Origin: JBGCDD01 sp045105075
GTDB taxonomy: Bacteria > Pseudomonadota > Alphaproteobacteria > Rhodobacterales > Rhodobacteraceae
Direction: 5' to 3'
Length of the DNA: 7,415 nt
Assembly (NCBI GenBank): GCA_045105075.1
Contig: JBGCDD010000269.1
Coordinates: 1 to 7,415 of the forward strand
Shown: piece by piece, positions 5,584 to 7,415 of the stretch
Layout of the letters: every line of letters starts with the position of its first letter
Numbering within the stretch: position 1 is the first letter of the stretch
Notes under the pieces: model-generated
What the model saw: the letters and a program-made list of their open reading frames with translations, nothing else
Database searches by the model: none
Told to the model about the DNA's origin: nothing
Translations under genes and position numbers: made by a program

Positions 5584-6917
5584 CACGCGCCCAGCCGATA
5601 GGTGTCGCGGGCCAGATCCGTGCTGAGCAATCGCGCCAGCCGCAATGCATCGGATTTGGCGAACAGACCACGAGAGACTTGCGCGCTCAAGTGGTCGGCC
5701 ACGCCGCGACGCCACACATCATGGCGGGCCGGAACTGACAAAAACGCGCGGGTGTCATCGTTGAATCCGGCCAGGTTCCAGTAGCCTGCGGTCTCCACAA
5801 CCTGATCAAAATACCGCGCAATTCCGGCGGCGCTGTCGTGAAACCACCAGGGCGGGCCGATGCGCAGACAGGGCCAGTGTCCGGCCATCGGGGCCAACTC
5901 GCGCGCATACGTGCCCTCGTCCAGCGTGAACAGGATCAGCGTGAAACCCGCTTCATTGCCGACCCGGTTCAACAACGGCTCAAGCCCGCTCCAGCGCGTG
6001 GGCACCGGAATGTCCGCGCCCATATCACGCCCGAATTGATTGAAAATGGCCGTGTTGGTGTTGCGCCGGCTGCCCGCGTGCAGCTGCATCACCAAGCCGT
6101 CTTCTCGTGACATCTGCGCCATTTCGATCAGCATATGGCCATAAAATCGTATCGAGTCTTCGGCAGAAATCGTGCCGTTGCGCGCGCGGGCATACAACGC
6201 TTCAATCTCGGACCGGGCCAGCCATTCGGTGTGCACAGTTTCAATGGCGTGATCGCTGGCCGTGGCGCCCAACGCTTTGAACGCCGCACGGCGTTGTACC
6301 AGCGCCTGAAGATAACCGTCATAGGTGGCAAGGTTCGCTGTGGTCATCGCCGCAAGCTGGTCCAAACCCGCGGCAAACCCATCATGAGCCGGATCCAGCA
6401 CCGCATCGGGGCGAAAGGTGGGCACGACACGGCCCGACCAGCCGGACGCGGCGATGGCGCTGTGGTGTGCCAGATCATCGGTGGCGGCATCCGTAGTGGC
6501 CAAAACTTCGATGTTGAACTGTTCAAACAGCGCGCGCGGCGTGAAAGCCGCACTGGCCAGCGCGTCCTCAACGCTGTCATAGATTTCGTCGGCTGTGTCG
6601 GAGCTCAGGTCGGTTTCAATGGCCAAAACATCGCGCAACACCTGGTCCAGCCAGATCCGACTGGGGGTGCCCAAAAACAGATGCCAATGGGCTGCAAAAA
6701 TGCGAAACACATCGCGCGGGTCGGGGTTTTGCAGCAGCGACTCCATCGCCACACCTTGGCTGTAAAGCATGCGCAGCAGGTAATGATCGGGCAAAATCAA
6801 CAAGCTGGCAGGGTCGGCAAAGCGCGCGTTGTCAGCAAACCACGCCGGATCGCAATGCCCGTGCGGTGACACAATTGGATCGCCGGCGATATGCTCGTAA
6901 ATGTCCTGCGGCCTCAC
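5583..6917 (-). CDS. uxaC: Glucuronate/uronate isomerase
   Basis: The 444-residue product carries the UxaC hallmarks: SPHGHCDP (17-24, metal-binding His19 and His21), LPDHYLLRMLYSQG, HWHLFLGTPSRIWLD, an ATTDAATDDL stretch, VVPTFRPDAVLDP, GLVMQLHAGSRRNTN, TLILFTLDEGTYARELAP, and GPPWWFHDS followed by GFNDDTRAFLSVPARHD. It interconverts D-glucuronate with D-fructuronate, and galacturonate with tagaturonate, in the cytoplasm. It belongs to the amidohydrolase superfamily. The start is GTG at 6917, chosen because AGGAG (6928-6924) sits six bases upstream. Many homologues are about 470 residues and begin some 20 residues earlier, so the N-terminus is slightly short, but the ribosome binding site is strong. 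It is the first gene of a two-gene operon with the uxuB-like gene. Confidence 0.95.
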   Translation of the reverse strand: MRPQDIYEHIAGDPIVSPHGHCDPAWFADNARFADPASLLILPDHYLLRMLYSQGVAMESLLQNPDPRDVFRIFAAHWHLFLGTPSRIWLDQVLRDVLAIETDLSSDTADEIYDSVEDALASAAFTPRALFEQFNIEVLATTDAATDDLAHHSAIAASGWSGRVVPTFRPDAVLDPAHDGFAAGLDQLAAMTTANLATYDGYLQALVQRRAAFKALGATASDHAIETVHTEWLARSEIEALYARARNGTISAEDSIRFYGHMLIEMAQMSREDGLVMQLHAGSRRNTNTAIFNQFGRDMGADIPVPTRWSGLEPLLNRVGNEAGFTLILFTLDEGTYARELAPMAGHWPCLRIGPPWWFHDSAAGIARYFDQVVETAGYWNLAGFNDDTRAFLSVPARHDVWRRGVADHLSAQVSRGLFAKSDALRLARLLSTDLARDTYRLGA

Positions 6918-7054
6918 GGCACACTCCTATTTTGGGTCGAGCGCAACAAACCGCGCCTGCGGGCGGGTTTCAACCCGGCAAGGTGCTTTTTGCGGTTTTC
7001 ATTGCGGCACAGGCAGATCACATTGCGCGCAACCACAACGAAGGACCAAAGCCA
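6918..7054. promoter_or_regulatory. Divergent regulatory region between uxaC and a Gfo/Idh gene
   Basis: This 137-bp gap separates two outward-facing genes and must hold their promoters and ribosome binding sites: AGGAG at 6928-6924 for uxaC and AAGGA at 7041-7045 for the oxidoreductase. An inverted repeat, CGGGTT-TC-AACCCG, lies at 6964-6977 and is a candidate operator. No clear -35/-10 pair is visible on either strand. Confidence 0.5.
6964..6977. promoter_or_regulatory. Inverted repeat, candidate operator
   Basis: Two 6-bp arms, CGGGTT and AACCCG, flank a 2-bp centre roughly midway between the divergent starts. The compact dyad suits a LacI- or GntR-type dimer better than a transcription terminator. 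It does not resemble the palindrome at 686-697, so the same regulator probably does not use both. Confidence 0.3.
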
Positions 7055-7415
7055 ATGCAAGCAGCCCTGATCGGATTGGGCATGGTCGCCGACATGCATG
7101 TGGCGGCAATTGCGGCCACCGGTGGGCAGGTCGGCTTGCGCGGCGTGTTTGCGCGCCGCGCTCAGGCCACAGCGGCTTTTGCTGAGCGTCACGGCGTGCG
7201 CCCCTATGCGACGCTTGCAGAAGTGGCGGTGGATCCAGAGGTCGACTTTGTGATTCTGGCGACCCCCCCGGATGCGCGGCTGGAAGCGGTCAAACTGTTG
7301 GCTGACGCGGGCAAGCCGATCCTGATGGAAAAACCGATCGAGCGGGATTTGCCTACCGCGCGCGCTTTGGTTGAGATGTGCGAGGCCCAAAATGTGCCGT
7401 TGGGTGTGGTGTTCC
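7055..7415 (+). CDS. Gfo/Idh/MocA family oxidoreductase, N-terminal part
   Basis: From the ATG at 7055 there are 120 codons to the right edge with no stop, so the gene is partial. The NAD(P)-binding Rossmann start is ALIGLGMVADMHVAAI (4-19, GxGxxA type). VDFVILATPPDAR (63-75) and LMEKPI (90-95) follow, the last holding the family's EKP motif with Lys93. AAGGA at 7041-7045 is a good ribosome binding site nine bases upstream. Family members oxidise or reduce sugars, sugar acids and inositols. The substrate-binding C-terminal domain is outside the window, so the substrate is unknown. Divergence from uxaC suggests a related sugar-acid role. Confidence 0.9.
   Translation, partial: MQAALIGLGMVADMHVAAIAATGGQVGLRGVFARRAQATAAFAERHGVRPYATLAEVAVDPEVDFVILATPPDARLEAVKLLADAGKPILMEKPIERDLPTARALVEMCEAQNVPLGVVF

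Noticed and set aside
4573..5601. 342-codon plus-strand frame opposite the uxuB-like gene
   Set aside because: It is antisense to a gene with full catalytic motifs, and its composition is that of a shadow frame.
5584..5715. 44-residue N-terminal extension of the uxuB-like protein from ATG 5715
   Set aside because: It would be read from within the conserved 3' end of uxaC in another frame, and the family's Rossmann start begins just after the ATG at 5583, which makes a TGATG coupling.
6135..6869. 244-codon plus-strand frame opposite uxaC
   Set aside because: It is antisense to well-conserved uxaC and has no recognisable motif.

Overview
This 7.4 kb window is high in G+C and reads as part of a bacterial hexuronate (glucuronate/galacturonate) catabolism locus. 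The organism is probably an alphaproteobacterium. Codon use, the FCD-type GntR regulator and the style of the UxaC, KDG kinase and mannitol-dehydrogenase-family proteins remind me most of Rhodobacterales (marine roseobacters). That assignment is inference from memory of protein families, not a search.

Layout, left to right. (1) A GntR/FCD transcriptional regulator on the minus strand, cut by the left window edge (1-638). (2) A 151-bp divergent regulatory gap with a 12-bp perfect palindrome. (3) A plus-strand remnant of altronate dehydratase (uxaA, 790-1314). It keeps the N-terminal SAF domain and two C-terminal islands of the ~500-residue enzyme, joined in frame, and it has run past its usual C-terminal end. 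(4) A 172-bp gap with a sigma70-like promoter candidate. (5) A shikimate-dehydrogenase-family oxidoreductase with a changed substrate pocket (1487-2320). (6) A 211-bp gap ending in a 15-codon leader ORF with a good ribosome binding site. (7) A DMT/EamA transporter (2532-3431), tightly coupled to (8) a PfkB-family 2-keto-3-deoxygluconate kinase (3433-4329). Converging on these from the right are (9) a fructuronate-reductase-like enzyme of the mannitol dehydrogenase family (4336-5583) and (10) glucuronate isomerase uxaC (5583-6917), which overlap as TGATG and form one operon. (11) Across a 137-bp divergent gap, a Gfo/Idh/MocA oxidoreductase starts at 7055 and leaves the right edge.

How they work together. 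UxaC would convert D-glucuronate to D-fructuronate, and the UxuB-like enzyme would reduce fructuronate to D-mannonate. A mannonate dehydratase, not seen here, would give 2-keto-3-deoxy-D-gluconate (KDG). The kinase would make KDPG for the Entner-Doudoroff aldolase, also not seen here. The altronate dehydratase that serves the galacturonate branch is gutted, so that branch looks lost or moved elsewhere. The AroE-like and Gfo/Idh dehydrogenases and the DMT exporter have no assignable substrate, and they are where new chemistry could lie.

The most notable observations are the doubly in-frame-deleted uxaA, the AroE-family protein lacking three substrate-contact residues, and the amber-terminated leader ORF directly in frame with the transporter. 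I see no RNA genes, CRISPR arrays, insertion sequences or phage genes.
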